From Rubrobacter sp. (GTDB taxonomy: Bacteria > Chloroflexota > Chloroflexia > Thermobaculales > Thermobaculaceae): a stretch of DNA of 59,116 bases. Below, one piece after another: positions 9,396 to 18,131 of this stretch (position 1 is the first letter of the stretch; every line of letters begins with the position of its first letter). The notes under the pieces were generated by a model, which was given only the letters and a program-made list of their open reading frames with translations, searched no databases and had not been told where the DNA came from. The translations under genes and the position numbers were made by a program. The DNA lies in the NCBI GenBank assembly GCA_016781735.1, contig JADDPT010000058.1, positions 1-59,116 of the forward strand, read 5' to 3'.

Positions 9396-10049
9396 ATGCA
9401 GACGCCACGGCGAATAGGTGTGCTTGCCCTCCAGGGTGACTTCAAGGAGCACGCCCGCATGCTGCGAGAGGTAGGGGCGGAGCCCGTCGAGGTGCGCACT
9501 GCCCGGCAACTTGCCGAAGTGGACGGGCTGATAATGCCTGGCGGGGAGAGCACGGCAATCGGCAAGCTTCTCGTGAGCTATGAGCTGCTTGAGCCACTCA
9601 AGGCGCTGATAGAGCAGGGCCGCCCAGTCTGGGGCACCTGCGCCGGCATGATCCTGCTTGCCAAGGACATAGGGCCGCACCGTCAGCCGCTGGTCGGCGC
9701 GATGGACGTACGAGTGCGGCGCAATGCGTTCGGTCGCCAGCTAGACTCGTTTGAGACCGACATTCCGGTGCCCCAGATGGGCGAAGAACCGGTGCATGCC
9801 GTTTTCATCCGCGCGCCGCTCGTCGAGGATGTCGGTCCGGACGTCGAGGTGTTGGGCAAGCTTGAGGATGGAACGATCGTGGCTGTACGGCAGGGTAACC
9901 TCCTCGGCACGAGCTTCCACCCCGAGCTGACTGGCGACCCCCGTTTTCACTTGTACTTTCTGGAAATGGTGAGAAACGCCGACATGCAGCGCGATAATGC
10001 TCCGCCTGCCGAGCGACTCCCGGCTACCACTTCGGCCTCGTTGTCATAA
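9396..10049 (+). CDS. pdxT: pyridoxal 5'-phosphate synthase, glutaminase subunit PdxT
   Basis: Class-I glutamine amidotransferase that releases ammonia and channels it to PdxS. The 217-residue protein begins with [13 protein letters not shown] and has [12 protein letters not shown], the nucleophile loop [13 protein letters not shown] and the catalytic His/Glu in [14 protein letters not shown] short polar tail of about 20 residues follows the core. It lies 10 bp after pdxS, so the two form an operon. Confidence 0.97.
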   Translation: MQTPRRIGVLALQGDFKEHARMLREVGAEPVEVRTARQLAEVDGLIMPGGESTAIGKLLVSYELLEPLKALIEQGRPVWGTCAGMILLAKDIGPHRQPLVGAMDVRVRRNAFGRQLDSFETDIPVPQMGEEPVHAVFIRAPLVEDVGPDVEVLGKLEDGTIVAVRQGNLLGTSFHPELTGDPRFHLYFLEMVRNADMQRDNAPPAERLPATTSASLS

Positions 10050-10352
10050 CGCTGGGAATCCCGCTGTCTACCATAGGGGCACACTGAGCCTGGCTCCGAC
10101 CCCGCAAGCAGCAACGCCTCTGATGCAACTGGCGCTGGGCTTGTATTCATCGTGTGGACGCCATGGCGCACCCCGGCCCGCACACCAATTCGTGCACGCA
10201 GGCTGGCCCCGAACTGCTCCGTGAACGGTGGGCCACACTTGCGTGATCTTCAGTCCCGCGAGCATTCACAACGGGAAACCTCTACGGACAGGGTCGTGCG
10301 GTTGATACAATGGTTCGAAATCCGATCACAGCACGACCGAGAGGTACCCCCA
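10050..10352 (+). other. glyA leader region without recognisable gene
   Basis: The 303 bases between pdxT and glyA hold no convincing coding sequence. TGGCCC at 10204-10209 pairs with GGGCCA at 10230-10235, enclosing a short CCGT/ACGG pairing, so a small RNA hairpin is possible. I looked for glycine, tetrahydrofolate and ZTP riboswitch cores and did not find them. Confidence 0.35.
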
Positions 10353-11612
10353 ATGACTATAAGCACGGAAGCGACCGCCTCTTCATCCTCCTTGTCCGGC
10401 TTCGATCCCGAGGTTTCAGGTGCGATAGAGCAGGAGCGGATGCGCCAGATGAGCACCCTGGAGATGATTGCGAGTGAGAACTTCGTATCACGCGCCGTGA
10501 TGGAGGCCCAGGGCTCCGTAATGACGAACAAGTACGCCGAGGGTTTGGCGGGCAAGCGGTGGTACGGTGGTTGTGAGTACGTGGATGTGGTGGAGCGGCT
10601 CGCGATAGAGCGTGCAAGCCGGCTCTTCGGTGCGGACCACGTGAATGTGCAGCCTCATAGCGGTGCTCAGGCCAACATGGCAGTGTACCTGACACTCCTC
10701 CAGCCGGGCGACACCGTGCTGGGGATGGATCTCAGCCACGGTGGCCACCTCACGCATGGGCACCCAATCAACATCTCCGGTCTCTACTACAACTTTGTCC
10801 GGTACGGCGTCTCGCGGGAGACCGGTAGGATTGACTACGATCAGGTTCGGGAGGTCGCCCGCGAGCACCGGCCCAAGGTCATTGTCGCGGGCGCAAGTGC
10901 ATACCCGAGGGAGATCGACTTCGCCAGGTTTCGGGAGATCGCGGACGAGGTTGGTGCGAAGCTATTCGTGGACATGGCGCACATTGCCGGGCTCGTCGCT
11001 GCTGGTGTGCATCCGAGCCCCATACCGTATGCCGACTTCGTTGCTACCACCACCCACAAGACGCTGCGCGGTCCTCGCGGCGGGCTAGTGATGTGCAAGG
11101 AAGAGTATGCGAAAGACCTGGACCGCGCGGTGTTCCCCGGCATTCAGGGGGGACCTCTCATGCACGTGATCGCAGCGAAGGCGGTCGCGCTCAAAGAGGC
11201 TCTGCAGCCCGAGTTCAACGAGTATCAGCGACAGGTCGTCCGGAACGCTGCCGTGCTGGCGGAAGTTCTGATGGCGCGAGGCTTCGACTTGGTGAGCGGC
11301 GGCACGCATAACCACCTGATCCTTGTTGATCTACGGAACAAGGGGATCACCGGCAAGGCGGCCTCGACCCTTCTGGAGACTGTCGGCGTGACGGTCAACA
11401 AGAACACAGTACCGTTTGACACTGAATCCGCCTTTGTTACGAGCGGCATCAGGATCGGGACACCGGCGATCACGACTCGCGGGATGCGCGAGGCGGAGAT
11501 CGAGGAGATCGGGGACATCATAGCGAGCGTTATTGAGCGGCGCGACGAGTCGGACATGGCCGATCTGCAGCATCGCGTGCAGGAGCTTACCGACAGATTC
11601 CCGTTCTACTAG
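10353..11612 (+). CDS. glyA: serine hydroxymethyltransferase
   Basis: PLP enzyme that interconverts serine and glycine with tetrahydrofolate and supplies one-carbon units. The ATG at 10353 follows GAGAGGTACC and gives 419 residues, the normal length; the open frame extends 67 codons further upstream without support. Motifs: MIASENFVS, the substrate region [22 protein letters not shown], and the PLP lysine in [13 protein letters not shown]. Its PLP cofactor comes from the preceding pdxST genes, a sensible pairing. A hairpin terminator follows the stop. Confidence 0.97.
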   Translation: MTISTEATASSSSLSGFDPEVSGAIEQERMRQMSTLEMIASENFVSRAVMEAQGSVMTNKYAEGLAGKRWYGGCEYVDVVERLAIERASRLFGADHVNVQPHSGAQANMAVYLTLLQPGDTVLGMDLSHGGHLTHGHPINISGLYYNFVRYGVSRETGRIDYDQVREVAREHRPKVIVAGASAYPREIDFARFREIADEVGAKLFVDMAHIAGLVAAGVHPSPIPYADFVATTTHKTLRGPRGGLVMCKEEYAKDLDRAVFPGIQGGPLMHVIAAKAVALKEALQPEFNEYQRQVVRNAAVLAEVLMARGFDLVSGGTHNHLILVDLRNKGITGKAASTLLETVGVTVNKNTVPFDTESAFVTSGIRIGTPAITTRGMREAEIEEIGDIIASVIERRDESDMADLQHRVQELTDRFPFY

Positions 11613-11642
11613 GCGTAGCGACCTAAGTCGATTCGCTAAGCG

Positions 11643-11675
11643 AGGGGGCGGGCAGTTGCTGTTCGCCCCCTTTCT
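11643..11675 (+). terminator. intrinsic terminator after glyA
   Basis: AGGGGGCG (11643-11650) pairs perfectly with CGCCCCCT (11664-11671), followed by TTTCT. It lies 30 bp after the glyA stop and just before the convergent KimA-like gene end. Confidence 0.75.
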
Positions 11676-11678
11676 GCA

Positions 11679-13715
11679 TTATCGTCCCGACGGTATCCGC
11701 TGGCCCTCGCCACGGAGGTGGTAAGGGACGTTCACGACGACGGTGCCCGGCCGGAAGAGGAGCGCCGCCTTCAGGCGAAACGCAGTCTGGTTGTGCAGCA
11801 ACCGCTCCCACCAGTGCTTGGGCACGAACTCCGGTATCACCACCGTCAGTGTGTCGTCCGGGTGGGTCCTGTCCACCGCGTCTATATACGCGAGGATTGG
11901 CGTGACCAGGGACCTGTATGGGGACTCGATAACAACCAGCTTAGCAAGGTGCTCCCACCTCTTCCACTTTCGCTGGAACTCCTCGGCGGCCTCCGGGCTA
12001 TCCGCGACATGGACCGCGGTCACGTTCGGGCTGATCGAGCGGGCGTACGCAAGGCTCTGGATCGCCACTCGGTTGAGGCTAGCCACCGGCACCAGCACCG
12101 TGTGCTTAATCTCCGACGGCTCCAGCGGCGTCTCGGTGGCGAGCTCGCCGGTCGAGCTCGTGTAGTGTCGGTTTATGGCTATGAAGATAAGTATCAGCAC
12201 CGGTAGCACGAAGACGACTATCCACGCGCCTTCCCGGAACCTCACGATGGCCACCACGAGCGTGACGAGCGCAGTTGTGACGCCCCCTATGGCGTTGATG
12301 GTCAGGCTCCGCCTCCACCCATGTTCTCGCCTGCGCCACCAGCGCATCACCATTCCGCTTTGAGAGAGCGTGAAGGCCAGGAAGACGCCGACGGCGTAGA
12401 GGGGGATGAGCGAGTTCGTGTCACCGGCAAAGGCAACCAGCAAGCCGGCGGATACGACACCGAGGGTCACGATGCCGTTGGAGTAGGCAAGGCGATCCCC
12501 TCTGTACTCGAACTGGTGTGGCAGAAAGCGATCTCGCGCCATGAAGTAGCTCAAGCGTGGAAAATCCGAGAAACTCGTGTTGGCCGCCAGGATGAGGATC
12601 ATCACGGTGCTGGCCTGAATCAGGTAGTAGAACAGGCCTTGCCCGACGAGCAGTGCCGCGATCTGCGAGATCAATGTCTCCGATCCTTCCTCGTCAGGGA
12701 CGACGCCGTATCGCCATGCGAGGAAGGAGAGGCTGGCGAAGGTTGTGCCGAGGATCGCAACCATCCATACAAGGGTGGTACGGGCGTTCTTCCACTCTGG
12801 TTCCTTGAAGGCAGGGACGCCGTCGGAGATTGCCTCGACGCCGGTCATCGCCGCGCAGCCCGAAGCGAACGCGCGCATCAGCAGGAACAGGCTGACGGCA
12901 GGCACGGCAGCACTTCCGGCGTGCTGGGCTGACTCGACCGGCACCGGGCTTACGGTGCCTGTGTACAACCCGTACAGACCGTATCCTATGAGCGCGAACA
13001 TGCTGAGGATGAAGCCGTAGGTTGGGATGGCGAATATGGTTCCAGCTTCACGCACGCCCCGCAGGTTCGCCAGCGTAACGAGCACAATGAACCCGACTCC
13101 GAGCGAGACCCTGTGGGCCTCGAGCCACGGCAAGGCTGCGATAAGCGCGTCCACACCGGCCGAGATGCTCACCGCCACGGTGAGGACGTAACCTATCATC
13201 AGCGCAGCACCCGCGGTGAGGCCTGCCAGGGTGCCGAGGTTGTCCGACGCGACGACGTAGGAGCCCCCGCCCTTGGGGTATGCCTTGATGGTCTGACTGT
13301 ATGAGAAGGCGACGATCACCATCAGTACTACGATGGCTCCCGCGATCGGTACCGAGTACGCTAGGGCGGCGGTTCCTGCCAGGAGTAGGGCGAGCAGGAT
13401 CTCCTCTGGAGCGTATGCCACGGAAGAGAGTGCGTCGGAGGAGAGCACCGCAAGTGCTTTCGTCTTTGTGAGCCGTTCGTGAGCCGCCTGAGCAGTTGAC
13501 AGTGGCGGACCGAGGAGGATTTTCTTTGCTCTATTGACCCACCCGGTGAAGCCTCCCGCCGGCTGTTCCGCCGCCGCTGTGACCGTCAGAAAGCCGGGTC
13601 CCGCGGCTTGAAACTTTGGGTCGTGCTTGACCCGTACGTACCGGTCGCCAGGGTGCCTACCGCGCTGTACCTCACGGGAGTCTATATCCGGGTTGGTCGT
13701 TCGGTCGTTCTTCAT
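11679..13715 (-). CDS. APC-superfamily permease, KimA-like potassium importer
   Basis: Large membrane protein of 678 residues with about twelve TM helices and a cytosolic C-terminal domain of about 150 residues. LSSDALSSVAYAPEEILLAL and SYSQTIKAYPKGGGSYVVAS closely follow the KimA (formerly YdaO) K+/H+ symporter subgroup, and the C-terminal region (TVLVPVASLNRVAIQSLAYA) looks like the universal-stress-type domain of those proteins. An N-terminal polar extension of about 70 residues precedes helix 1. Start ATG 13715 follows CCGGAGGC. In Firmicutes such genes respond to cyclic di-AMP; I see no matching riboswitch upstream. A general amino-acid permease remains possible. Confidence 0.82.
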   Translation of the reverse strand: MKNDRTTNPDIDSREVQRGRHPGDRYVRVKHDPKFQAAGPGFLTVTAAAEQPAGGFTGWVNRAKKILLGPPLSTAQAAHERLTKTKALAVLSSDALSSVAYAPEEILLALLLAGTAALAYSVPIAGAIVVLMVIVAFSYSQTIKAYPKGGGSYVVASDNLGTLAGLTAGAALMIGYVLTVAVSISAGVDALIAALPWLEAHRVSLGVGFIVLVTLANLRGVREAGTIFAIPTYGFILSMFALIGYGLYGLYTGTVSPVPVESAQHAGSAAVPAVSLFLLMRAFASGCAAMTGVEAISDGVPAFKEPEWKNARTTLVWMVAILGTTFASLSFLAWRYGVVPDEEGSETLISQIAALLVGQGLFYYLIQASTVMILILAANTSFSDFPRLSYFMARDRFLPHQFEYRGDRLAYSNGIVTLGVVSAGLLVAFAGDTNSLIPLYAVGVFLAFTLSQSGMVMRWWRRREHGWRRSLTINAIGGVTTALVTLVVAIVRFREGAWIVVFVLPVLILIFIAINRHYTSSTGELATETPLEPSEIKHTVLVPVASLNRVAIQSLAYARSISPNVTAVHVADSPEAAEEFQRKWKRWEHLAKLVVIESPYRSLVTPILAYIDAVDRTHPDDTLTVVIPEFVPKHWWERLLHNQTAFRLKAALLFRPGTVVVNVPYHLRGEGQRIPSGR

Positions 13716-13891
13716 CAAGCCTCCGGCTTGCTCTTCGACACTCTAACCGCGAGTCGGGCGTGAGTTGCGTCGGCCCGTTCGCCGTGCACTATCCGTGCCT
13801 CTAATACTATCACTCCAATAATACAAATACGTCGCGAACGACCGTGCGTGTGGCGGAGCCTCTGCCGCCTCGGGCAGCGCGTGTGGAACTT

Positions 13892-14431
13892 CTACTCGGA
13901 GTACAGGTGCGGCTTCAGCACGCCTATGTACGGCAGGTTGCGATAGAGGTCTCGAAAGTCGAGGCCGTACCCGACGACAAAGAGATCCGGTATCTCGAAC
14001 CCAATCCAGTCAAGCTCTACGTCCACTGTGCGCCGCTCCCGTTTGTCGAGTAGAGCGCATACTTTGATGCTTGAAGGTTGTCGTGCGCGTAGATTGTCGA
14101 GCAGGTAGGAGAGCGTAAGTCCCGTGTCGACGATATCCTCGACCACGATAACGTCCCTACCCTCGATGTTGCGATCCAGGTCCTTGAGGATGCGGACGGC
14201 TCCGCTGGACCGGGTGCTCGCGCCGTACGAGCTGACCGCCATTACGTCGAGCGTCAGAGGTATCTGACAGGCGCGGATGAGGTCGGCGAGAAACATCATC
14301 GCACCGTTCAGCACGCCGAGGAATATCGGCGTAGAGGATGCGTACTCACTCCGAAGCTGTGCACCCAGCTCATCTACCCGTGCCAGCAACTCAGTCCGCG
14401 GGATCAGCACGCGGTCTATGTCCGTCTCCAA
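13892..14431 (-). CDS. hpt: hypoxanthine phosphoribosyltransferase
   Basis: Salvages hypoxanthine and guanine with PRPP. The start is placed at TTG 14431, because GAGAGGAGG precedes it at five bases and the N-terminus then reads like other Hpt proteins (DIDRVLIPRTELLARV). A GTG at 14452 would add seven residues. The protein has 179 residues with the PRPP loop VIVVEDIVDTGLT, the LNGAMMFLADL block and LDWIGFEIPDLFVVGYGLD near the C-terminus, including the usual base-binding region. It is divergent from the SOS-box gene. Confidence 0.95.
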   Translation of the reverse strand: METDIDRVLIPRTELLARVDELGAQLRSEYASSTPIFLGVLNGAMMFLADLIRACQIPLTLDVMAVSSYGASTRSSGAVRILKDLDRNIEGRDVIVVEDIVDTGLTLSYLLDNLRARQPSSIKVCALLDKRERRTVDVELDWIGFEIPDLFVVGYGLDFRDLYRNLPYIGVLKPHLYSE

Positions 14432-14455
14432 AGGCGCCTCCTCTCCATCCACCTC

Positions 14456-14461
14456 ATTATA
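14456..14461 (-). promoter_or_regulatory. candidate -10 element of hpt
   Basis: A perfect TATAAT on the minus strand lies 25 bases before the TTG start chosen for hpt. Transcription would begin near 14449, leaving just enough leader for the GAGAGGAGG site. No strong -35 is seen. Confidence 0.4.
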
Positions 14462-14516
14462 TCGGCAGCAAGGCAGGCAAGACGGGAAGGAGTGCTTCCG
14501 AGCGGGGCGCGAGCGG

Positions 14517-14545
14517 TTGACTTTAGAACATACGTTCTATATAAT
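14517..14545 (+). promoter_or_regulatory. strong sigma70-type promoter of the small zinc-finger gene
   Basis: TTGACT at 14517-14522 and TATAAT at 14540-14545 are separated by exactly 17 bp. This is the best promoter match I found in the window. Transcription would start near 14552, about 32 bases before the GTG start at 14584. Confidence 0.8.
14526..14537 (+). promoter_or_regulatory. LexA (SOS) box inside the promoter spacer
   Basis: GAACATACGTTC fits the GAAC-N4-GTTC core of the LexA box of Gram-positive bacteria, also reported for Chloroflexota. The symmetry extends two bases further on each side (TAGAAC...GTTCTA). It lies entirely between the -35 and -10 elements, the position expected for a repressor. 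Flanks are T-A rather than the preferred C-G, so affinity is uncertain. Confidence 0.7.
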
Positions 14546-14583
14546 GGAGGTCGGCATGCAGTTGACGCGAGGAGGTCTACGCC

Positions 14584-14832
14584 GTGAGTCTCTACCCCTG
14601 TCTGGACGAATACAGGAGATACCGTTCCTTCCCTTGCACCCGGTGTACCGCCCCTTCATGCTGGATGGGCAAGAAGCCAACCCCCTTGCGCAAGGTCGTG
14701 CTGCACGAGGGGCAGCGCCTCTGCGATCACTGCAGCACTCCCTACCACGCCAGCGGCCGGAACCGCTACTGTACTGAAACGTGCAGGTACCAGGCGATGA
14801 TGAAGCGCAGGAGGGCACGCAGGGCGGCGTAA
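14584..14832 (+). CDS. small Cys-rich zinc-finger protein, probably SOS-regulated
   Basis: An 82-residue basic protein not matched to any named gene. GTG start at 14584 follows AGGAGGT (14570-14576) with seven bases spacing. Cysteines fall in two groups: C18-x2-C21-x4-C26, and C47-x2-C50-x12-C63-x3-C67. The second group, CDHCSTPYHASGRNRYCTETC, followed by RYQAMMKRRRARR, resembles the small treble-clef-like fingers found in many short actinobacterial and Chloroflexota proteins. The very basic C-terminus suggests nucleic-acid binding. Promoter and LexA box upstream point to DNA-damage induction. Function is unknown; a role in repair or damage signalling is inference. The gene stands alone, divergent from hpt. 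Confidence 0.75.
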   Translation: MSLYPCLDEYRRYRSFPCTRCTAPSCWMGKKPTPLRKVVLHEGQRLCDHCSTPYHASGRNRYCTETCRYQAMMKRRRARRAA

Positions 14833-15347
14833 CGGAGAAGTCCGTCGCTCCGCCACCCTTCCACAGTAACTACTATTCGGAACCTTCGGCGTTCAATAGA
14901 TCGTCAGGTTGGCGACGCCGTTCGCACTAGCCGGTGTAGGTAGGCAGAGGAAGACGAAGCTCACCTCCGCAACGCCTTCATGGTACTGTGACGTGAAACT
15001 AAGCTTTCCAGCAGACACGTTCCGCTACCAACTCCTCGAGTCCCGGCTCGTAGAACGGCACTCGGTCGTCCTGCAATGACCGTACCCTATCTATGTTCGT
15101 GTCCACACAGGTCACGCTGTTGCCGAGCTCGGCCAGGCACGCTGCGGATACGAACCCAACGTAGCCTGAGCAGAGTATGCAACTTTGCTGCACGCACGTA
15201 CCTTCTTCCTGGTCAATGTCTGCCCTCAAGTGGCTGCTACCCTGTGGGACTTCTTGCAGCCATAATAGGGTCCGCTCCAGCGCCGACGCCACAGATGCGT
15301 TAGAGACGGTGTACCGCCGCGTATCGGGGAAGCCTGGCGGACGTTGC
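14833..15347. other. gene-poor stretch containing only a ugd remnant
   Basis: Apart from the decayed UDP-glucose dehydrogenase fragment at 14893-15193, no gene is supported. 14833-14892 and 15194-15347 show no coding signal or clear repeat that I can identify, and no transposon ends flank the remnant. Confidence 0.5.
14893..15193 (-). pseudogene. UDP-glucose/GDP-mannose dehydrogenase N-terminal remnant
   Basis: Read on the minus strand from about 15193, the frame gives a Rossmann start SGYVGFVSAACLAELGNSV, then CVDTNIDRVRSL and VPFYEPGLEELVAE, all hallmarks of the NAD-binding domain of UDP-glucose 6-dehydrogenase (Ugd). After this the frame runs into a stop near 14999. The homology continues in another frame from about 15013 as SAGKLSFTSQYHEGVAEV, SFVFLCLPTP and NGVANLTIY, ending at a TGA at 14893-14895. 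Thus there is one frameshift and a truncation: only about 90 of some 430 codons survive. The dinucleotide motif is also altered (CILCSG where GxGYVG is usual). Confidence 0.8.
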
Positions 15348-18131
15348 TCAACCCCGCCTTGCACGGTTCTTCGCGAGTCGTAGCCGGTCCATAGGATCCG
15401 TCTCCATCGGCTCGGTCGCGTCAGTCTGTTCCGACTCGCCGGTTGGTTCAGCCGCTTCCATTGGCGGTGGCGCCACTGCCTCTGGGACAGGAGGCTCAGT
15501 GTGTGGCTGCGGAGCGGCCGTCTCCAGGTTAGCCGCGGGGGGCACGGTTCGGCGCGTCGTCCTGAGTGCGCGCAGATACCCGGACTTTAGTCTCCGCACG
15601 GCGACCTCCAGCGGCAGCAGCAGGAGGGCGAGCAGAGTGAGGGGCCACCAGAGGGGGCGAGTAGAGACCACGGCGGACAGATCGTGCCTGTAGGCATGCG
15701 CCGGCACGCTCAGCTCGCGCCCCCCGGTCAGCGACGCCATCTTCGTCAGCGTCAACTGGTTTGTGCCAAGAAACCTGTACTCCGGCGAGTAGCCGACCGC
15801 GAAGCCTGTCGTGGGGGCGTGCGAGACCTGCCCAGCTGCAGCCAGCGAGACCGAGGTGATGTAGGAGCCCTGCTCAGTTGCCGGTATTGTAGCCTCGTAC
15901 CGGCCCGGAGCGGTTTGAATTAGTCTAGCCTCGGCGAGCTCGTTGCTGGGAGACATGACGTCGATCTTCCCCTGCGCGCCGTTGAGGAATGCACCACCCG
16001 GCTTCAGAGCGTCCACGATCACCTTGGCTTTCCCCCCGGACTGGGCGATCTCTACCTGCAGGTTCTCCGACGGACGGGCAAGCACCCAGCCAACTGACTG
16101 GGACCACAGGCGGGCGTACTCCGTGGTGCCGATCCAGTTCGCGGACCAACGGCTCTTGGCGTCGGAGGTCCAAGCCACCGCCCGGCCGAGCCCGTACTGC
16201 CACTGCGCGAGGACTGGGTCCTTCTCCGGTGAGGAAAGAGCCACAGAGGCTGTCGGCTTCGCGGTCGTTCCAACGTATCCGAGCAGGGATGGAATGCTGT
16301 CGAGCCCCTTGAGAACCGGCGAAGGAGCTGTGATGGAAGGTGTGAACTCCTTTTCCTGGATGTAGTTACGCATCTTCAGACGGGTCTCTTTTACGAAGAT
16401 CTTCGGTATCTGAGAGTTGTCCCGTGCGACGTAGTAGGCGCCGTTCCCCTTCTCAGCGATACTTCTGAGCAAGTTTGGAGAGCCACCACCCGCCGAGACG
16501 GTGCTGACGGTGATCCCTGCTGATCGAGCCTCTGCCAGGAGGTCGTCGTAGTTCCCGGTCTCGCTCCAGCCGTCGGTGAGTAGGATGACGTGCTTGATGC
16601 TCGCCTTGCTGGTCTTGAGGCTGCGGACTGCGTCGGCGAGCCCGCCGTAGATATTTGTGCCGCCACCGCCCTGGATTCCTGCCAACGCGTCTCCCACGTC
16701 TCCCGCATCACCAACTGGCTGAGTGTCGATGACCCACCTGGCTGCTGTGTCGAACGCGACCACGCCGAACTCGTCCTCAGGGCTTAGGAGTTGGGCCGCC
16801 TGGAGCGCGGCCTCCTTAGCGACGTCCACCTTCGGCGCCTCGCCCGCAGCCACTCCCCCCTCGCCCGTGTGGGACTCAGCCATACTGCCCGACTTGTCTA
16901 TCGCCATGACCATTGCCACGGCCGGGTCCTTCTGCTTATTCTTCAGCCGCGACTCCACGGGCAGTGTCGCCTCCAGCGGCGAGTTGAAGTAGTTGCCGAG
17001 CGCGTAGCTCTGCTCGCCGCCGACGGCGACAAGTCCCCGGCCGAGGTCGCGCACGTATGTCTGTAGCAGTCTGCCCTCGTCCGGCAGCGCCTCCAGCGGC
17101 ACGTCGACGAGAGCTGCCGCCGCGTACTCGCTGAGACCAGCGAGCGAGCGTGTCAGGCGAGAGACGTTCGTACGCGTAACGTCGAGACCGGTGGCTTTCA
17201 GTGCTGCCTCGAGGTTGCCGCCCTCGCCATCCTCCTCTTCCGCCACGAGCACTCGTGGAGGGCTCTCTATGTATGTGAACGCGGCCCCGGCGTTATTCTG
17301 GTGCACGGAGTCGCCTTCTCCCACGACCCGCGCCTGCCACCGCCTGAACCCCTTCTGTTGAGGACCCACATTGACGATGTAGGTATTACTGCCCGCCTGG
17401 ATGTCCACCGGTCGCTGGGCTATTACGGTGCCATCACCCAACAACTCGAGCGTGCCCTTACGCGGATCGGTGCTGGAGACCTCGACCTCTATCTCGAAAC
17501 TCTCGCCTCTCCGCACGCGCGGGGGCGCCTTCACTGCCTCGATCGAGACATCGTTGCGGCGGGTCTCACCGAGCGCATGGGTCTGTATCTGCGCCCCCGC
17601 AACCGCGGCCAACCTGGCTGCCTCCTCGATGTCGCCCACGTTGTTGTTGCCATCGCTGAGGAGCACGATGCGCTTCTGCGTACCTTCCGGAAAGAGTGCC
17701 AGCGCGAGTCGGATGGCGGAGGGAATATCCGTTGCTGTGGCGTCGGGATAGGAGAGGACCTCTCCCAACTCCCTCCTCTCGTCTACGTCGTGCTCGACAA
17801 GCGGGTCCTTGCCGAAGAGGATCAGTCCGGTCCGGTCGCTCGGTCCAGCGTTCTTGTACGCCTCGCGTACCCATTCGAGCCCGCTGGTGCGGCCTTCCGG
17901 TCCCAGGCTGTCGGAGGCGTCGACCACGAATACCACGGAGAGCTTGTCCTGCGGCACGACGAGCGAGGCGCCCGCGATGGCGAGGATGAGGAACAGGACA
18001 GAGGCCGTGCGCAGACCAACGATGACCCACGTTCGGCGAGTACGCCGTGCTCCTCGGAGCCCCAGCCACACGAGCCCGGGCAGCAGCGCGAGCAGGAGCA
18101 GCAGGAGTGGCTGGGAGAAGGTGATGCTCAC
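15348..18131 (-). CDS. membrane protein with two VWA domains and a GATase-like core
   Basis: A 927-residue membrane-anchored protein. The GTG at 18131 is chosen because it overlaps the previous gene stop as GTGA; an ORF extension of 31 codons lacks support. Two TM helices (about 8-25 and 36-59) are followed by a first VWA domain with MIDAS D71-A-S-D-S75, a Greek-key-like stretch, a glutamine-amidotransferase-like region (GRGLVAVGGEQSYALGNY), then a second VWA with D412-K-S-G-S, a GGGGTN metal loop and ILLTDGWSE. A TM helix near residue 800 (WWPLTLLALLLLPLEVAV) and a Pro/Glu-rich tail end it. Last gene of the MoxR/VWA locus. VWA domains bind protein ligands through a metal ion; the ligand is unknown. 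Confidence 0.85.
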   Translation of the reverse strand: MSITFSQPLLLLLLALLPGLVWLGLRGARRTRRTWVIVGLRTASVLFLILAIAGASLVVPQDKLSVVFVVDASDSLGPEGRTSGLEWVREAYKNAGPSDRTGLILFGKDPLVEHDVDERRELGEVLSYPDATATDIPSAIRLALALFPEGTQKRIVLLSDGNNNVGDIEEAARLAAVAGAQIQTHALGETRRNDVSIEAVKAPPRVRRGESFEIEVEVSSTDPRKGTLELLGDGTVIAQRPVDIQAGSNTYIVNVGPQQKGFRRWQARVVGEGDSVHQNNAGAAFTYIESPPRVLVAEEEDGEGGNLEAALKATGLDVTRTNVSRLTRSLAGLSEYAAAALVDVPLEALPDEGRLLQTYVRDLGRGLVAVGGEQSYALGNYFNSPLEATLPVESRLKNKQKDPAVAMVMAIDKSGSMAESHTGEGGVAAGEAPKVDVAKEAALQAAQLLSPEDEFGVVAFDTAARWVIDTQPVGDAGDVGDALAGIQGGGGTNIYGGLADAVRSLKTSKASIKHVILLTDGWSETGNYDDLLAEARSAGITVSTVSAGGGSPNLLRSIAEKGNGAYYVARDNSQIPKIFVKETRLKMRNYIQEKEFTPSITAPSPVLKGLDSIPSLLGYVGTTAKPTASVALSSPEKDPVLAQWQYGLGRAVAWTSDAKSRWSANWIGTTEYARLWSQSVGWVLARPSENLQVEIAQSGGKAKVIVDALKPGGAFLNGAQGKIDVMSPSNELAEARLIQTAPGRYEATIPATEQGSYITSVSLAAAGQVSHAPTTGFAVGYSPEYRFLGTNQLTLTKMASLTGGRELSVPAHAYRHDLSAVVSTRPLWWPLTLLALLLLPLEVAVRRLKSGYLRALRTTRRTVPPAANLETAAPQPHTEPPVPEAVAPPPMEAAEPTGESEQTDATEPMETDPMDRLRLAKNRARRG

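Noticed and set aside
10100-10240. Possible ZTP riboswitch (CTGGCG) before glyA
   Set aside because: The second conserved half (CCGCCTGGGC-like) and pseudoknot partner are missing.
10300-10330. Possible tRNA T-arm (GGTTCGAAATCC) before glyA
   Set aside because: No acceptor stem, D-arm or anticodon arm can be built around it.
10152-10352. 67-codon N-terminal extension of glyA
   Set aside because: The ATG at 10353 has a ribosome site and gives the normal length; the extension has no resemblance to SHMT.
13719-13891. Possible cyclic di-AMP riboswitch before the KimA-like gene
   Set aside because: The conserved core motifs are not found in the leader.
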